Shown: piece after piece, positions 54,247-64,000 of the stretch | How positions within the stretch are numbered: the first letter of the stretch is position 1 | Layout: each line of letters begins with the position of its first letter | From: Mortierella alpina | Taxonomy: Eukaryota; Mortierellomycota; Mortierellomycetes; Mortierellales; Mortierellaceae | Direction of reading: 5' to 3' | NCBI GenBank assembly: GCA_029449245.1 | Contig: JANATF010000002.1 | Location: 682,001-746,000, forward strand | DNA: 64,000 nt | Program-made: the position numbers and the translations under genes | Notes under the pieces: model-generated | Told to the model about the DNA's origin: nothing | The model's database searches: none | Seen by the model: only the letters and a program-made list of their open reading frames with translations

Positions 54247-54985
54247 TGTCTTGAAAGCAAAACTCGCGCCCCAAGGTAGATACATATGATTGTCTGCGCT
54301 CTGTAGCTGCTTTCTCCCACCGTGGTCACTCAAAGGACATGATACTGACCCTGTCTTTCTGTCAACCTTGTTAGATTATCGGTAGCCCTCCACGCACCCA
54401 GACCTTTTTTTACTTCTGTTGACTCTCTCTATCTCTTTTTCCATCCTCATCTGCAGTGTTTCGTTTCGGAGGAATCGCTCTTTTATCTAAACCACCTTTC
54501 TCGTCCGTCATTCAATAAAGAAGGATAAACACGTCTAAGGCGCTTATGATACTGTGAATCGACCTTCCTCCGTCGGTTATTTGGTCATAGAAATCGAAGG
54601 ACCACAATAAGACGCTGCTGCGATAAAGATTAAATCCATGAGTATCAGGCTTCCTGCAAGATTGAGTTGCAAATCTAAACTTAGCTGCTGGGAATCAGCC
54701 TCTCCATCCCTCATGGCTGCATTTTCGGAAGTAGACAAAATTTCAGGACGTCAGCAACAGTAGTATTGAACACCCTAGCAGTCGACCAATGACAAAGAAA
54801 CCAGACTCATATGCAACTCAGATTCGGTTTGAAAACTTGATGGATCGCTCAGATCTGCAGTTGCTATGGGAGGTGGATCCTTAAACTGTCTCGCATATGT
54901 ATCTAACTATCTCCGGCGCAGCATACTTAAATGACCTCTCATCTACCCCCAACTCGTCATCCACTAAGTAGCTCAGCTCTGTCCA
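54247..54985. other. Intergenic, promoter of the first pepsin-like gene at its end
   Basis: AT-rich spacer. An ATACTTAAATG element at about 54922 is the only TATA-like sequence before the ATG at 54986. Nothing else is recognised. Confidence 0.35.
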
Positions 54986-56273
54986 ATGCACAGTACCACC
55001 TTTCCTTTATTGCATCTAGTGATTATCGCCTGGACCACTGTCCTTGCACAGCACATTTCACCTCACGGGCATTTTAAAAAATACTCTAATTCCTTGCCTG
55101 TTGATGTGAGCTCTCACGACGATGCTCAGTTGTCGCATCTAACGATATTTACCAACAGGCGTGAGGGCGCCCTTTACGGAAATGTGTCTGTTGGTGAGCC
55201 ACCGAAAGTCTTCAAGGTCATGTTTGATACGGTAAATGAGGAAAAATGAATACTGTACAAAGGCGCGGGTTATGGAAGGAAAGGATTGGAAGGACTGGAA
55301 GGACTGGAATGAAATGAACAATGATTTTAATGGTCCACTTATTGCCGCATTGAGATTTCAGGGAGAATCCTTTAGTTGGTTGACCTCATCCAGTTGCTTC
55401 CAAGAAGTATGTCAGAACCGTAGTCGATATGATCACACCGCCTCTTCCAAGTACAAAAACGCTCAAGACCACAATCGCCCGCACTGGAAACTCGTCTATG
55501 GAGGAAGGGCCAACGCATTCGGCATCCTTGGGTCCGATGTATTTAATGTGGGTGAAATTCAAGTGCACCAGACGTTCGGCACTGCCAATTACATGACGAA
55601 ACAGTTTGCAGCGCAAGTTGCGGATGGTGTCTTGGGTCTTGCGTTTCACCCGTCAAAATGGCCTGTGAAGGGAGTGAAATCCTTTCTTCAAAACGCTTTT
55701 GACACAAAACGCTTGACCAAGCCTATATTCTCCATCTTTTCGCTCGACCATCACGGAGAGATACTCTTTGGCGGGGTCAATCCTAACCACTTCATCGGCA
55801 ATCTCACGTACCTCGACGTTAAAGAACCACACTCCTGGAGGATTCTGATCGACGACGTGACATTCAATGGCGAATCCTTGGGTATGGCACATAATGCTTA
55901 TGTCGACACTGGGTCGAATGTCTTATTAGCACCCAAAGTAGTCGCTGAGGCCATTAACAATCGTCTCGGTGCTACGATTTTCAGTCAGCCTGGAACCTCC
56001 GCAGATGGCCTTTGGGCGGTAAACTGTTCACTCCGACGACATAACGGAAGGCCAAAGTTAGGCCTGAGCCTGAACGGCATTGTTTTTGCACTTCCTATCG
56101 CGGACATTGTAATGGAGAGGGTCATGGAAGGCGATAGCCGCTGTTTTTCTGGTATCCAGAGCACGGAAGGCCCATATTGGGTCCTTGGAGCGGTGTTCAT
56201 TCAAAACTACTATTTCGCATTTGATAATAGCACAAACACAGCGCGGATCGGGATCGCACATCTTCGTAACTGA
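54986..56273 (+). CDS. Secreted pepsin-like aspartic protease (A1)
   Basis: Two exons, 54986-55231 and 55362-56273, encode 385 aa. The intron (GTAAAT...TTTCAG, 130 nt) falls exactly between the T and G codons of the first active-site motif, a position often used in A1 genes. It has a signal peptide (FPLLHLVIIAWTTVLAQ), a short propeptide, then GALYGNVSVGEPPKVFKVMF. The first site is FDTGESFSWL (DTG followed by E rather than S/T) and the second is AYVDTGSNVLL, with both catalytic Asp residues present. Other hallmarks are DGVLGLAF, FSIFSLDHHGEILFGGVN and WVLGAVFIQNYYFAFD. It is an extracellular or vacuolar acid protease. It is the first of two adjacent paralogues. Confidence 0.88.
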
Positions 56274-56667
56274 AGTTACCTTTTTTTTTTTTTTTTTTTT
56301 TTTGTCACCACCTCTCAAATATGACCCCAAAGAGTTGGCGCGTGGAAATAAACAATCTTGACAACCACGATGACATTCTGATACATGGCTGTATAATCGG
56401 AAATACACTAGTTGCGGGTTGTTTAGCATTGGTTATGCAATGAGTCCTCATCAATAATTACCACTCGTCTGATCACTTATAGGAACTTCGATGTCTCATC
56501 GTGCTGCATGGTGAGACCATACGGTACAATGTAACACAGGTGAGCGTCAGATCCTTGGAGACTACAGATCATGTTGTCTCGCCTCAAACATAATGCTATC
56601 TATTATATCCAACGGTCTATATAAATGCGCAGTTGCATTATGAGCCATATCAATCAAATATCCAACT
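56274..56667. promoter_or_regulatory. Spacer between the two pepsin-like genes
   Basis: A run of 23 T at 56281-56303 lies just after the first gene (terminator or poly-A-region type). CTATATAAATG at 56617-56627 is a TATA-like element about 45 bases before the second ATG. Confidence 0.5.
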
Positions 56668-58055
56668 ATGGCGGTTTGCAAAATGCTTGTCTACTTTTTC
56701 GCGCTTTTCCACATCAACATCTTGAGTTGCTTCTTGGCCTCTTCGAATGCTGAACCATCTCATCTTCGACACCATAGCCACCAAGCAAATATCCCCTTGT
56801 TTTCGATGCCTCTAATACGTGACTCTAATATCAAACACAACACCTCTGCTCAAGTGTCGAAGATGCACTCTCGATATAATTCTACCTCCAGGCGGCCGGG
56901 AGTGCCACTCGTCAAGGATAGCGGCACTCACCTTTACTATGGAAACATATCGGTCGGCGTACCACCGCAATCTCTTACAGTCTACTTCAGCCTGGTGGGC
57001 ATCGCTTTTGTTTACGATTAATACTCTGCATATATATATCACGAAGCGTATTAACCTCTATGCTTCGACTATCAACTTACACATTTATTAATACAACATA
57101 GGACACTGATTTCACCTGGATAACTTCAACAGAATGCCAACGCGGAATCTGTTCACAGAGCAAGCACTACAATCCTCTGAGCTCCTCTACTTATAGATAC
57201 GATGTAACAGAATGGGATAACAGAGACAGTGACAATTCTTCCATATCCGGTAGACTCTGCTCAGATATTATCCGAGTGGCAGACGTTCCAGTGCTCCTGA
57301 CCTTTGGAGAGGCAACTAGTAGGTCGGCAGGATTTGGCGGCGGCGGTGTCGCTGCGAGTGGTATCCTGGGTCTCTCATCGTATGCAAAAGGCGCCGAGCG
57401 CAAGTCGTTTCTGGAAACCGCTGTTGAGAAGGGAGCCTTGAACACATCTGTGTTTTCCATGTTTCTGAACGAACCTGCTTTGGATGGCAGCGCTAGTGGA
57501 GAGATGCTCTTTGAAGGGTTTGATGAGACCAAATTCGATGGCCACCTCACGTACTCCAATGTGTCCGGACAGTCTGGTTGGAAGGTCCCTGTGGAAATTA
57601 TCCCTGTGGAAATTACTCCCAGCACCAACGCATCCATCCCCAGCTTTCGTGGTGAGGCTGTCTTTGATCCCAGTCAAGAGTGGATCGCCGTTCCAGAGCA
57701 GATTTCACGGAATTTTTTCTTTGCGCTCGATGGGCTTTTTATTCGTCGAGGTACCTCTAATTGGTCAGAAAATCAATGGTGTCTTCCCTGTCCCCAAAGC
57801 GACACGTCCATGGGAATCCGGTTCGGCAATTCGACCTTGGGTATTAAATTCGGCGACACAACACTTCATATTTCATTGGCGGAACTCCTTGGAGAGACTT
57901 GTGGTCTTACCGGTTATTACTGCAAACCTCGCTTCCAAATTACCAAAGGACCGGTCTGGATACTTGGACAAGTCTTTTTCAGAAAATTCTATTGTGTTTT
58001 TGACAACGACACCACCCCTCCTCGCGTTGGTGTCGCGCCTCTCAGGCGCGCATAA
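56668..58055 (+). CDS. Pepsin-like protein lacking both DTG motifs (probable pseudoprotease)
   Basis: Two exons, 56668-56994 and 57102-58055, encode 426 aa. The intron (GTGGGC...CATAG) is at the same place as in the upstream paralogue. It has a signal peptide (MLVYFFALFHINILSCFLA), a propeptide and YYGNISVGVPPQSLTVYF. The first active-site segment reads DTDFTWI instead of DTGS. The second reads AVFDPSQEWIAVP instead of DTG. Later hallmarks are kept: GVAASGILGLSSY, FSMFLNEP with GEMLFEGFD, and VWILGQVFFRKFYCVFDND. The fold is therefore likely but catalysis is doubtful, since the Gly of each DTG is lost. It has many potential N-glycosylation sites (NSTS, NISV, NTS, NVS, NAS, NWS, NST). It may act as a binding or regulatory partner of the active copy. 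It is in tandem, same strand, with 394 bp between. Confidence 0.82.
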
Positions 58056-58581
58056 GACGTCGTGAGGTATCTTCCAGTGTAGTAAAAATAAAGAACTAAC
58101 GCATACGATCATCCTCAGCAATTTGTCTTTTTGAGAGATTATGGTCGATGGCCTAGCCTAACCTCTCCAACGAAGATGCGCGTGGCTCAGTTCTCGGCTG
58201 TGTTAATCTTTGTCGCGGCTATGCAACTTTGCCGTGGCTATGCAACTGGAGTCAAGTGCTAGTAAAAGCGATGTAGACACGAATTCTCCCCCTCATGTCA
58301 AGAGCGCACCAATCGAGCAATGAAATTCCTAGTAGATAAAATAACGACTTAAACGACAGTGCTCAGGCCTCGGGGTAAGGCATCGATCGCAAATTTTTTA
58401 CGACCACGCGCGTCAGAGAGAGGTTTCCTGGCTTTGGAAATCATCTAGTGCATTTCGGTATTTTTTCTTTTCGCTCCAGCGGTATCTGCAGCATTATTTA
58501 GATGTCTCATTGCAGTCCTTCTGTTATACACGTCTCCTTTTTTTATTATTAATAACTGTCTCTCTTCTCGTCCCCAGGATA
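58056..58581. other. Intergenic, possible 5'-UTR intron end
   Basis: Pyrimidine-rich sequence with TCCCCAG just before the ATG at 58582 could be a splice acceptor in the leader. Nothing else is recognised. Confidence 0.35.
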
Positions 58582-60030
58582 ATGGCAACAAAACCTCACT
58601 CTACTGCAGCAGGGAGGATGACAAGGTCCACGCCAAAATCCTCCGCCACATTCATGTCCCTTCCACAGCGAGGCAGCAGAAAGCGAAAAGCACATCAAGC
58701 TCACGTCAAACTACATTCTTCCCCAGCGCTCTCTTTCTCACACTCCTCAGCCATTTCTCACTCAATAACTGAAGCCCACTCTACTGTACCTCCCTCCCCC
58801 AACGATGTGGCCTCAAATGATGTAGCCTTCAGTGATGTTACCCCCAATGATGAAGCCTCCTCGTCAATTCCTTCTGTCCACAAGCGTAGACTGATCGTGG
58901 ATAGTGACGACGAAGGCGAGAGTGATTCAGGACCCTCAGCAAATGATAACAAGTATCACTATGACAACCTTGCTGAATTAAACCTCATCAGCCAAGTACT
59001 TAACAGTCACCCCTTAGGCTCGATGAGCCCGACTGTTCACGCCGATCTAGAGGACGGTGTTGCTGCAGCTTCTGCTGTAACAGCAGTTGCAGAACCAGAC
59101 GAAGTCTTGGTTGGGGCAGATCAGGATCAACACTTTAACTCGACCGCATTTCCGGCATTCATCACGATCAAGCTCAATTTCCGACGAGGGGAACCACTGG
59201 GTACCTTGCGATCCATCAGGGATTGGCCTTCTCCGACGTTTATATTGCGGAAATCCGACAGCTTCAGGGTGTTGATGGCTCTTGTTCGGCAACATATCGA
59301 CGAACTCAAGGCCAGGAAACCAGAAAATCGTAGTCTAGTGTGGCCAGAACCGACGCCTTATATTAAGCCCACGAGTAGCGCCAATCAGCAGCACTATCGG
59401 CCTATTAGCGCCGAGAACTACGATGTTGTAATGGCGGCGGCATGGCATGCCGAGAGGAGGCGTTTGGGTGCAGGGGCAGACATTCTTGTCAAGATGTTTG
59501 TGTACCTCAAAGACACTTCCAAGTCTGCACCCTCACTCCAGCATGCAATACAGGAACAGCCCAGGATTGAAGAGGCGAACAGGGTCAACAGCGTGGATAG
59601 CAACGTGCAGGATATTCCACATGCAGGACTGTACTATGAGCTGAGGCAAATCCATGTGGCTCTGGCGCTGCTTGCCGCAAGAATTGCCTCGGGCCCTGTG
59701 CAGCCCGAGGGAGGGGATCAAACTGCGGTGCCACAGTGCGCACCCGACCGTCAATCAGGGCATCTCGACAGAGAGAGGACACAAGTTCGTACAAGGCATG
59801 CGACAACGCCTGCGCCGCAACACCAGCACGAGATGATAAGAATTAAACTGTTTAATGACCAATGGGTGCCTGTCATGATGGACATCGGGGACGTAAGGAG
59901 GGCACTTGGACTGCCTCCGGTGGATCTTACCGGCCTCAGCGAACAGCAGCTGGATCCTCCCATCAGAACTCCACTTGGATCCGACCATGTTATCGATTTA
60001 GACCACGAGGAGACTCCACATCAGCAATAA
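58582..60030 (+). CDS. Hypothetical low-complexity nuclear-type protein
   Basis: 482 aa from the ATG at 58582; the upstream extension has no ATG. The N-terminus is Ser/Thr/Lys-rich with basic patches (GSRKRKAHQ, VHKRRLIVDS) and an acidic stretch (DSDDEGESDSG), typical of nuclear proteins. A repeated 'NDVAxxDV' segment sits near residue 77. The globular middle reads FITIKLNFRRGEPLGTLRSI, RDWPSPTFIL, LVWPEPTPYIKPTSSANQQH and AAWHAERRRLGAGADILVK, which has the look of a conserved family. The C-terminus has MIRIKLFNDQWVPVMMDIGD. I do not recognise a named domain. It could be host or transposon-associated; the sequence does not decide. Confidence 0.65.
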   Translation: MATKPHSTAAGRMTRSTPKSSATFMSLPQRGSRKRKAHQAHVKLHSSPALSFSHSSAISHSITEAHSTVPPSPNDVASNDVAFSDVTPNDEASSSIPSVHKRRLIVDSDDEGESDSGPSANDNKYHYDNLAELNLISQVLNSHPLGSMSPTVHADLEDGVAAASAVTAVAEPDEVLVGADQDQHFNSTAFPAFITIKLNFRRGEPLGTLRSIRDWPSPTFILRKSDSFRVLMALVRQHIDELKARKPENRSLVWPEPTPYIKPTSSANQQHYRPISAENYDVVMAAAWHAERRRLGAGADILVKMFVYLKDTSKSAPSLQHAIQEQPRIEEANRVNSVDSNVQDIPHAGLYYELRQIHVALALLAARIASGPVQPEGGDQTAVPQCAPDRQSGHLDRERTQVRTRHATTPAPQHQHEMIRIKLFNDQWVPVMMDIGDVRRALGLPPVDLTGLSEQQLDPPIRTPLGSDHVIDLDHEETPHQQ

Positions 60031-61266
60031 TATAAACGCTTTATTCGTCCTTTTGGATTTTGTTCTCTGTATCGCCTGGAATTTTGGAAGCTGGAAAATT
60101 GTTGGCGTTCATAATCTCCGTGAGATTGATGTGTATTATACTTACTAGTGGATACAATATTTCTTTGATCATTCAACTAACAACTACTTTTGCTGATGTC
60201 GACTTATCGAGCCACTGCCCCATTCTGGACCTTAAGAAAGTCAAAATATAGGACGCAATGAGGATGAGAATCTCTGGGTACTTGCTTTATGATAAGGGAG
60301 TATTGATATGTGTGATTTCCGGAAGTTGAATTTGGTGATCTAATTTGAAGCAATGCTGCGAAGGTCTCTCACAACGGTGGAAACCTGCATAGCGGGCGTA
60401 TCGCACCCGGCGTCGCCCGTTACTTTTTCAAGAAAGTTTTTCCGTTGGCTCTTTCAATCGGTCGCAATTGTCGATGAATTTCGCGCGTCGCGCGTCTGCT
60501 TCTACTGCTTTCCGGAGATGCAACTGGTCCTGACTTCAACACCAATCACACCAGTGCCATCCCTGGTCTCACCTTCATGTCGCCCACATCCAGCCGATGC
60601 GAGGGCAACCCTCGAAAGCGTCGGGCTTCTTTGTGTTTGTTTTGGCTTAATATACAGTTGCAGCGTTTTTCAAGAATGAAAAATACGTTAATGTATCGCT
60701 GGCTCTTTTTTTGCATGGTGTTGTGCGGCCTTTTTCACCTCACGTGAGAAACAACGACATAAAAATGCTGACACCACACTCTTGCCTCTCTCATCTCATC
60801 TCTCATTACACAATGGCAACATCGGGCAGGGCGTTCTGACGGGAACACGCAGGAGACAAGAGCCTTAGAATACCGCATCCTCTGCTGTATAAAAGTACTC
60901 TCCTATACGTGTGTGCATTCACTCTCCCCTAAATATTAATAACCCGACACCCGCACGCGGTCTGCCTCGAAGAGAAGTGCTGACAAGTGTGTACTCCGGC
61001 GCTACAGTCCGAGTATTTCATAATTGATCTGTTAAGACTCATTTGCCACGCACTCACCCAATCATACCTTCGAACCGCAGCCCAGAACCGTCTGCGGACA
61101 CCATACAGACACAAGGAATCGCCGCTGCCCTAACACTAAGCTCAAGCGGACAAATCGCATGGTCTGGTACCCTATATCCAGTTGGCACTAAGCGATCGTT
61201 GGTACATTAACCAATCATGATTATAAAAAACCAACACCAGAGTTCCTTCCATACCCCAATGATAGT
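60031..61266. other. Intergenic with a possible zinc-ribbon relic
   Basis: 60353-60679 (+) is an open frame containing VDEFRASRVCFYC, which recalls TnpB-like or DDE-type zinc-ribbon ends, but the rest is not recognisable. CTGTATAAAAG at 60887 is a TATA-like element without a clear gene. CCAATCATGATTATAAAAAA at 61211-61230 is a CCAAT/TATA pair just before the ATG at 61267. Confidence 0.35.
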
Positions 61267-61602
61267 ATGCGTCCTCATCGCTTAGAGCCGACGCTGAGAG
61301 TGCCTGGATATGCAGCCACGGACGACATCATGAGCGTCTACGTAGATGCAATGGATTATTTCAAAAGACTTATTTGGTATGAGTGTGGGCTTTTGATGCC
61401 CCCGACGACTCTGAAGGAAAGAAACAGTGAGTTCGAAGTGGCACGCTCCTTCGTAAGCAACTACATCGCACTGGAGATCGCGCCTAAAGTACACCAGGCA
61501 ACCTCATCGTACGGGAGATTGCACCTAGACCTAGAGTACCTGAAACAGCGCTGTGACTTGAAACAATGGATATGTATGGGATTAGAGTCAACGGAAGCCT
61601 AG
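61267..61602 (+). CDS. Small hypothetical protein
   Basis: 111 aa from the ATG at 61267, about 40 bases after a TATAAAA element and a CCAAT box. It is a soluble, helical-looking sequence (VYVDAMDYFKRLIWYECGL, FVSNYIALEIAPKVHQATSS, LHLDLEYLKQRCDLKQWICM). There is no signal peptide and no recognised domain. Promoter position and composition support a real gene. A further exon is possible. Confidence 0.45.
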   Translation: MRPHRLEPTLRVPGYAATDDIMSVYVDAMDYFKRLIWYECGLLMPPTTLKERNSEFEVARSFVSNYIALEIAPKVHQATSSYGRLHLDLEYLKQRCDLKQWICMGLESTEA

Positions 61603-61685
61603 GAACCAGTCTTTGGAACTGCATATACATGGAAATGGTGGCTCTGCTTTTGTCCTCCTCGCTCCTGTAAAACTACAACAAATTT

Positions 61686-62600
61686 TTATTCCTCTTTGTT
61701 CAAGCACTCCAACAAAGTCTTTCGAGTGGATGATAACATCCTCATGGACGCTATGACTGCTCTGATACTCTGCCAAACAGGATCAGTACCTATGTCTTTC
61801 ATGAGTATGGCAATGCTGTGCAGGGTGCCGTTCCCTGTGCAATTAATCGGATACGAAAACCTCTCCAAGTACTGTACCTCACACACCGCGACAAATCCCT
61901 GTTCACGTTCACCAACAAGACCATTGCCTGTCTCATTTGATAAAAGGCTGCGACTACAACCCGTCTATCCTCAAATGCTTTAGAATCGACAAAGGCTGGG
62001 CCGTATATCTTTAGCGGCTCCTTGGCGCAGACCTCCTTCCGCAACATACCATTATATGACACATCTTCGTCGCATTCGACGTTCCGGATGTCCGGCTCTT
62101 CTTCTAGGACCCATTGCTCACTCAGATCCCCAGTCGCACCGGCATCCGACTCCATCTCGATTTCAGTATCCTGGACTTCCGATTCAACGTGCGAGGCGTC
62201 AGAATCAGAGGGCGAGGCGTCAGAATCGGAATCAATGTTGGAACCATCATTGTTGAAAACATCGTTGAGGGTGTCAGTCTCTAAATCGACCAATCCATCC
62301 AAATCCAACTCATCAGCCAGAGTTCTGAGTACTCACGATGGACCTGATCGTTATAACCATCAGCCACATCGACGATTTCCTGGATGCTGGCCCTGTTACC
62401 TTTGGCGGCGTCATCTTGCTCGACTTCCTCCACGGCACTTAAGGACGGATCCGACACACAGCGAAGGTCTTCGTCAGATGTCGTCTCCAGGCACACGCCA
62501 CACTGGAGACCAGCAGCCCATGATCCACAGAACTGATCTGGCTGCCTCTTCTTGCATTTCTGCAAGCAAGCCAAGCGTAACTCTTTGTGCAATATTCACC
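61686..62600 (-). pseudogene. Broken gene with acidic N-terminal region, unknown family
   Basis: Minus-strand coding-like segments follow one another in different frames. They are CGVCLETTSDEDLRCVSDPS with VEEVEQDDAAKGNRASIQEI (about 62540-62350), an acidic run (DSDSDASPSDSDASHVESEV, about 62230), YGPAFVDSKAFEDRRVVVAA (about 61990), and then in another frame VCEVQYLERFSYPINCTGNG and WQSIRAVIASMRMLSSTRKT ending at 61686. A GTGAGT donor near 62333 may be a real intron, but the change near 61900 is a plain frame loss. I do not recognise the protein. Its upstream end touches the dispersed repeat. Confidence 0.4.
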
Positions 62601-63078
62601 AGAGTGCAGTAGTAGTGCACAGAGATACGAATGCATCTACTACAGTATCGTAGACTTCTTAACAAAGACCAACGAGTCCAATCAAAACAAGGAAAGTGCT
62701 TGCCTAGAAGATATAAAATGTCATATCTAGAGGCTTGGCTCCAGGCACCAATCATGGACCTTCGCCAGAACGAACTACATGAACCAGAACGATGTTCCTG
62801 GTCCGGATCAGTCATCCGGTACCCATGCTATGTAGTATTGGCGTAACGTCTAATGAATTAGGATCATGGCCAATCATTCAGAAGCTAGGACACGCGCCAG
62901 GCTATAGCCTTCCGCTATCCATCTCTTGGCAATGACTCCTTCACCTATCTATTTACCCAACATTACATCTCTGTAGTAACAATAAACATGTATAAATACC
63001 GGTGTGTGGTCAGTGTGGACCGACATCTTTTCTCACTTACTTTCCTACCATAAAACTTGCCTACACGTTTCACCTTTC
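62600..63078 (+). repeat. Dispersed repeat family, fullest copy
   Basis: Reference copy of the repeat. Successive blocks shared with 7541-8030 (reverse): GTGCACAGAGATACGAATGC, CTTAACAAAG, GCTTGCCTAGAAGAT, CATATCTAGAGGCTTGGCTC, TTCCTGGTCCGGATCAGT, GCGTAACGTCTAATGAATTA, GGCCAATCATTCAGAAGC, AATAAACATGTATAAATACC and CCATAAAACTTGCCTACAC. No coding capacity. The edges are uncertain by tens of bases. Confidence 0.75.
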
Positions 63079-63438
63079 TCAAAAAAAAAGGAACAATCTA
63101 TACTCGGCAACCCGGGTTGTCAGTATTACATGGCAATCTCCTACAAATCCCATACAAAGTCATTTTTCTTTTTCATCTCGCCAACGGTGATCCTCTTAAT
63201 ACATTTCCTCTTTTTTCACCAGGGCGCCCGACACCCCTAGCCCAGTAGCAGCCTGAGGACTAATTTTATACTGGTGTGGGGCTCAGGCACGTATGTACCT
63301 GAGTCGCACCTCCCTACTACGAGTACCTGTGACCGGAGCCCAGAGGAGCTATATATGCCCGACAGGTTCTGATCCATAATAAAACCCTCTCTTGTTCTTG
63401 TTGACGTCAGTTGACGAAATAGTTTAGTGAGTTTACCC
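63079..63438. other. Intergenic, nothing recognised
   Basis: Short spacer at the 3' side of the last gene; no feature is supported. Confidence 0.3.
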
Positions 63439-63984
63439 CTAGGGAATATCACAATATGCAACCCGATGAGGGACGCGCACCACCGACAAGAGACCGCTAG
63501 CTGATCCATAGACTACCGAAATGAGACCGATAACGGACGCGTGGACCACGGACAAAAGACCGACAAAGGCTCTTCTGATAAGACTTGGCAGCATCATATA
63601 AAATGCGACGACGGATCCAAGGATCGCCGACAAGAGACTGACAATAGCTCTTCTGATAAGCGCATACCGGTTGATATACAGCCACTAAAGGGCTACCGCG
63701 GGTGTGGGGAATGCGTCCAAAGATGAACGGTATAAATCCTCAGACGAACATAGGCCACAAAGACTTTGGAGGGGATATGAAGCAACAACATGACCCAGTT
63801 CTGCAAGCACTGGGCCATAAGTAAAACGCACAATGGCTGGCCAGCGACGGTAATAGTAAAGGAAAATTCGATAGAAAATCACACAGCTGAGGAAGAAACC
63901 CCACAAGGCACACACGATGGAAAGGAACACAACGGCGAAAAAAAGGTCTAGAATAAAAAAGAGAATGTCCTTCATAAAGCCCAT
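63439..63984 (-). CDS. Putative small multi-pass membrane protein with internal repeat
   Basis: The ATG at 63984 opens a strongly hydrophobic frame (DILFFILDLFFAVVFLSIVC, then GFFLSCVIFYRIFLYYYRRW). A second segment, 63439-63684, begins after a TTTAG acceptor and encodes LIRRAIVSLLSAILGS and LIRRAFVGLLSVVHAS, a repeated 16-residue unit visible also in DNA (two copies of a 25-bp block with GCTCTTCTGATAAG), followed by ISVVYGSASGLLSVV. The donor of the joining intron is unresolved. It is probably a two-exon gene for a small integral membrane protein of unknown role. The gene is near the window end, but the ATG lies inside. Confidence 0.5.
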
Positions 63985-64000
63985 TTTTGAGGAATTGAGA

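Noticed and set aside
1-64000. tRNA, rRNA or riboswitch genes
   Set aside because: I looked for cloverleaf-like and conserved rRNA blocks by eye and found none I could support; a covariance-model scan would be needed to exclude tRNAs.

Overview
The window looks like nuclear DNA of a filamentous early-diverging fungus, most likely a Mortierellomycota/Mucoromycota relative. The evidence is short GT-AG introns (about 60-130 nt) in many genes, several small secreted proteins, a Na/K-type (IIC) P-type ATPase, a Crinkler-type gene, an F-box protein, tandem pepsin-like genes, and many degraded fungal transposons (PIF/Harbinger, Helitron, Crypton, Fanzor). Nothing is organised as bacterial operons. 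Where an open frame extends upstream of the first ATG, I placed the start at the first credible ATG. Exon structures were joined by eye from splice consensus, reading phase and protein continuity.

Layout. 1-1.1 kb: PIF/Harbinger transposase pseudogene. 1.9-5.1 kb: two small secreted-protein genes. 5.2-12.5 kb: mostly gene-poor, with a CBM14-like secreted protein (frame-broken), a Tc1/mariner-like MITE and palindromic repeats. 12.5-14.7 kb: secreted beta-trefoil protein and a CPA2-type cation/proton antiporter. 15.9-16.5 kb: a BRI3/LITAF-like small membrane protein. 16.9-20.5 kb: three-exon P-type ATPase, followed at once by a truncated Crinkler fragment. 21.4-23.3 kb: six-exon MFS transporter. 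24.9-26.3 kb: PA-domain membrane protein. 28.7-31.4 kb: Helitron helicase pseudogene carrying two separate 8-bp-TSD MITE insertions. 31.6-33.7 kb: hypothetical gene and a short-chain dehydrogenase. 34.5-40.1 kb: a divergent pair made of a Fanzor (eukaryotic TnpB-like RNA-guided nuclease) and a Crypton/Ndc10-type tyrosine recombinase with a GCR1_C DNA-binding domain. 41.8-45.5 kb: GH105-type hydrolase, a broken gene, and a frame-broken putative glycosidase. 47.9-48.7 kb: hypothetical gene. 50-52.4 kb: F-box protein. 53.4-54.2 kb: DEDDy 3'-5' exonuclease. 55-58 kb: two adjacent pepsin-like genes, the second without both DTG motifs. 58.6-60 kb: large hypothetical protein. 61-64 kb: small and broken genes plus a dispersed repeat copy.

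The most striking system is the Fanzor/Crypton pair. The Fanzor keeps all expected RuvC and zinc-ribbon residues and is interrupted by what looks like a GC-AG intron. The neighbouring recombinase keeps R and HxxR but has Asn where the catalytic Tyr is expected. The Helitron pseudogene gives unusually clean evidence of two MITE insertions, because removing each insert plus one target duplication restores the reading frame. A dispersed repeat of about 0.45 kb occurs at least five times.
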